Assembly: GCA_015039465.1 (NCBI GenBank)
Contig: MU130443.1
Span: 193,872 to 211,222, forward strand
Reading direction: 5' to 3'
Length of the DNA stretch: 17,351 bases
Source of the DNA: Phlegmacium glaucopus
Taxonomy: Eukaryota > Basidiomycota > Agaricomycetes > Agaricales > Cortinariaceae
In this document: in pieces, positions 14,747-17,351 of the stretch
How positions within the stretch are numbered: position 1 is the first letter of the stretch
How the letters are laid out: every line of letters starts with the position of its first letter
The notes under the pieces: generated by a model
What the model saw: the letters and a program-made list of their open reading frames with translations, nothing else
Database searches by the model: none
Told to the model about the DNA's origin: nothing
Made by a program: the position numbers and the translations under genes

Positions 14747-17351
14747 TCAGTCGAGTTGTAAAGTGGGTACATAGCGAGTCGGTGGGTCTTCAGCTCGTTG
14801 CAGAAGTCGCCTAACGAAACAAGTCACTCGTCAGTAAATTGAATTAAGAAAGTTTTAAACAAAGAATGCTTACATTCCTTTCCGTGCCCATCCTGCGCGA
14901 CGAGACTCGTATTGTGCTCCATGGTATTGGTGGCCCTTCAATGTATCTATCAGGGTGAGATGCTGTTTCATGACGGCTCTATATTTATCTCCGTCGAGAG
15001 GGATTCGTTTCTTGTAGCCGAAGTCGACATATTCTTCGAGGCAGTTCTGGATCTATAAAAGGATTATTAGTGGGATGTCAAAATTATTTTAAAGGAGAAA
15101 AGATGTACAGTGGTCATTACCAAAGCAATGACATGATCAGGGACGGTTTGTTCGAAGTCTTCAGGAAAAAGGTTTGCGAGACAATCATTGTCTGCATAGA
15201 AAAACTGATGTATTGTGGTCGATATTGCTGGATGTGCAATGTTCTTGCATTTGCCCTTCACAACATGTCGAAAAGGATATCAGAAAGCGAAGAAAAGACA
15301 AAGAAAAAGCTTACATTCTCATCTTCTCCGCCTCGAAGAAAACGGCCTTGGGTAAGAGCTTCATTGACTGCATGTATGACCAAGTCATATTCTTCTTGCT
15401 GATTCCCTCCTTCGAATTCAGGTGGGCAAAGTAGATTTGTGTATTTCAATGAAATAATTCGCTGAGCAACTCTTTTTAATTTCTGGCGGAAGGTAGAGTG
15501 TTCATTGAAAACCTAGGTATAGAATTAGTCAATATTAAATAACGAGGACGCGACACATCTACCAAAATGCTCATATCTCGATTTGGAGAATATCCTAAAA
15601 GAAATGATCAATAATTTGACAAGTAAAATGACAAAGAAATCCGACCTGGCTCCAGAACGTTATCCGCAACCATTTGGTATTCAGCAATGGTGTTGGTAAG
15701 GATGAGGGTAGCCTGCTTGAGGTCCGTCTCCCTTCGCGGAAAGGCGTTAACAAGGGCCACATGCCTTCTCATATTATTCTTCGCAGTCTCGAGCATGGCC
15801 TGCCAGCCCGGAGGATAATACTTCATAGTGATTGGCTTGGGCTCTGCGTCCCTTGGCGTTTTTGAATAGCAACGGGCCGCCCAGTGGATGATTCATTGTC
15901 TTCATCATTATCGGTCTCGCCATTCTGTTCAGTGGTACGTTCGTTGTCGAGATTGACATCATCTTCGAATCCTGTTCGTTCGAGTTGACGCCTATATGAT
16001 TGATGGGCAGCGGCATCCGCCAGGTTTCCAAGATGAGGTGGGCGCACTGGACGGTTATGTGCACGGTGATCTTCGATTACGTCAATATCATGATCCTGGA
16101 TAAAATTTCAATACAAAATGAATAATAATGGAATAAGAGTACCTCATTGTCAGGGTTAGGCAACTCGTCTATAATATTAGACAAGTTATCAGCGACTGAG
16201 CTGCAATTCGAAGGGATTTATTTACCTTGGGAGTAGTGTAGAGCCGCTTGAGCCGCTGCGTCATCAATTTCTATTGTTAGGTGATAATACAGTTAGTTTA
16301 GATGTTACAATGATTTTAACAGCAACTTACCTATATCCATGTTGATATCAGGGTTGATATCAGGTCTAGGACTGGGCTCGCGGCTTGCATATATGTCTTC
16401 ATCGCTGTCACTGCCATATGTTTGAACATTGCTGCTGTTGCTTTCTCCTCGGCCGTCATCGCTATAACTATAGCTATTGTTATCATCATCACCGTCATTG
16501 CCGTCTTCATCACCGTCATTGCCATCTTCATCACCATCATTGCTGTCTTCATCACCCATCACCGTCATCGTCATCTCCGTCAGTTTCTGTGATACCAGGA
16601 ACAGCAGTGTTGCGGTCGTGAATCAAGTTGAATTGGCTTTGAGACTGAGAGTTGGCTTGCAGACGTTGGCCTTGATCCTTTCAATTGTTGCAATCACGGT
16701 TGGTCCCTATTTCTTAGATAGTTAATATATGCTGTCATATGCATGTACAAGGTTATACCGGTCTGAGTGCTTGGCAGCGTTGCATTCCCCATTTGTGAGT
16801 TGTTGTCTGCGGCAGAGAACCCAAATCGCGACTCCGCTGAGGCCATCTGAAAGATTGGTTTTGGACCAGCCTGAGGCAACATTGCCGCAGATTGTGGTAG
16901 CTTCAGAGCAGTTGTTACTTTTGTATTTGAATCTTGCTTCTATGAATTGGTTGAGAGTTGAATTATAATTGATAAAATATCGTAGTTACCCTATTTTTTC
17001 GTAAAGCCTGAGGAGGCGCCATAGCATTCTCGGGTATAGTTTCTGGGATTCCATCGTTCTTCTTGGCAGTTTGATCTCTCGTTATGGGATTCAACGCATT
17101 TTCTAGTTGGTAGGCATGTCCGCCCTGACCACGGTTAGGCCGAACTGCTCGCCTACTGGTTGGTTCTCTGGTCGTTGGCACTCCGACGTTCTCTGTGCAG
17201 GGTCAGCGGGTTCTTCAATATATTCAATAAATATTACCTTTTTGTGCGCCTGCAAGCTCATTGGTAGGAGCTATAGAGAAGACGGTAGTAAAGTCAGTCC
17301 ATAAGTAAAATAAGGGTTAAAGTGAGACTCACCTTGTCTTTTACTGGTCGG
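14747..17351 (-). CDS. DUF6532-domain protein, multi-exon, 5' partial
   Basis: Minus-strand gene whose start lies beyond the window. Exons that join in phase are 17333-17351, 17238-17270, 16990-17192, 16759-16939, 16596-16670 (or to 16706), 16331-16546, 16226-16270, 16143-16168, 15646-16095, 15563-15594, 15315-15512, 15109-15255, 14874-15052 and 14747-14810. The C-terminal half has the DUF6532 pattern of Agaricomycetes: KYYPPGWQAMLETAK, MSILVFNEHSTFRQKLKRVA, LLCPPEFEGGNQQEEYDLVI, EALTQGRFLRGGEDEN, AHPAISTTIHQFFY and GWARKGM. The N-terminal half is disordered, with Arg-rich RGQGGHAYQLE and an acidic DGDEDGND repeat (about 16480-16550). Two places need particular splices to stay open (16547-16595 as an intron; about 95 nt within 15646-16095); otherwise they are frameshifts. 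Reading through the donor at 14868-14873 instead gives a stop right after ARKGM. Function of the family is unknown; it is often multicopy and variable. Confidence 0.75.
16478..16560 (-). repeat. Acidic GATGAAGATGGCAATGACGG-type coding repeat
   Basis: An 18 bp unit encoding G-D-E-D-G-N-D is repeated about four times in the DUF6532 gene's disordered region. Such arrays change length easily, and this one adjoins the position where the frame must be rescued by splicing. Confidence 0.8.

Overview
The window looks like a transposon-dense, accessory stretch of a basidiomycete (Agaricomycete) nuclear genome. Four things point there: a KDZ transposase C-terminus of the mushroom type, a DUF6532-type gene built from very short exons and 45-65 nt GT-AG introns, Ty1/copia relics, and pieces of a fungal tRNA ligase gene. 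All assignments come from reading the sequence by eye; no database search was run.

Layout. 3-1460 (+): C-terminal part of a KDZ transposase, split by a 572 bp non-autonomous inverted-repeat element (MITE A, 461-1032) with an 8 bp target duplication. 1535-2530, thinning out to about 2900: an array of the palindromic motif GTGATGCATCAC and variants, with an exact 60 bp tandem repeat at its heart. 3160-3300: two hairpins that resemble Helitron 3' ends read on the minus strand. 3300-4347: AT-rich, CpG-poor and without recognisable genes. 4348-8690 (-): a decayed Ty1/copia element or composite with two diverged LTR copies. Gag, protease and part of the integrase remain. Five Arg CGA codons have become TGA, there is one frameshift, and a 434 bp element (MITE B, 5305-5738) sits in the integrase frame. 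MITE A and MITE B share termini and 8 bp target duplications. 8731-10040 (-): a candidate long LTR. 10041-12902: a block bounded by two GGTTC/GAACC-rich inverted-repeat clusters. It carries broken pieces of a tRNA ligase (TRL1-like) gene, flanked by about 90 bp direct repeats. 12905-13162 (-): a short copia LTR followed by a primer-binding site that matches the initiator-tRNA anticodon arm. 13404-13500: a 10 bp minisatellite. 14042-14567 (+): the 3' tip of another copia pol, its polypurine tract and a 410 bp LTR. 14747 to beyond 17351 (-): a multi-exon DUF6532-domain gene whose 5' end lies outside the window. It is the only possibly intact cellular-type gene here.

How it fits together. There is no operon or pathway. 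The window is a record of nested insertion and decay: small DNA elements have landed inside older transposon genes, host-gene exons have been carried into a repeat-bounded block, and CpG-directed C-to-T mutation has marked the copia coding frame and one LTR. The most original signals are the MITE A/B family, the tRNA-ligase capture block, the palindrome array next to the KDZ gene, and the sharp change in CpG content inside the copia remnant.
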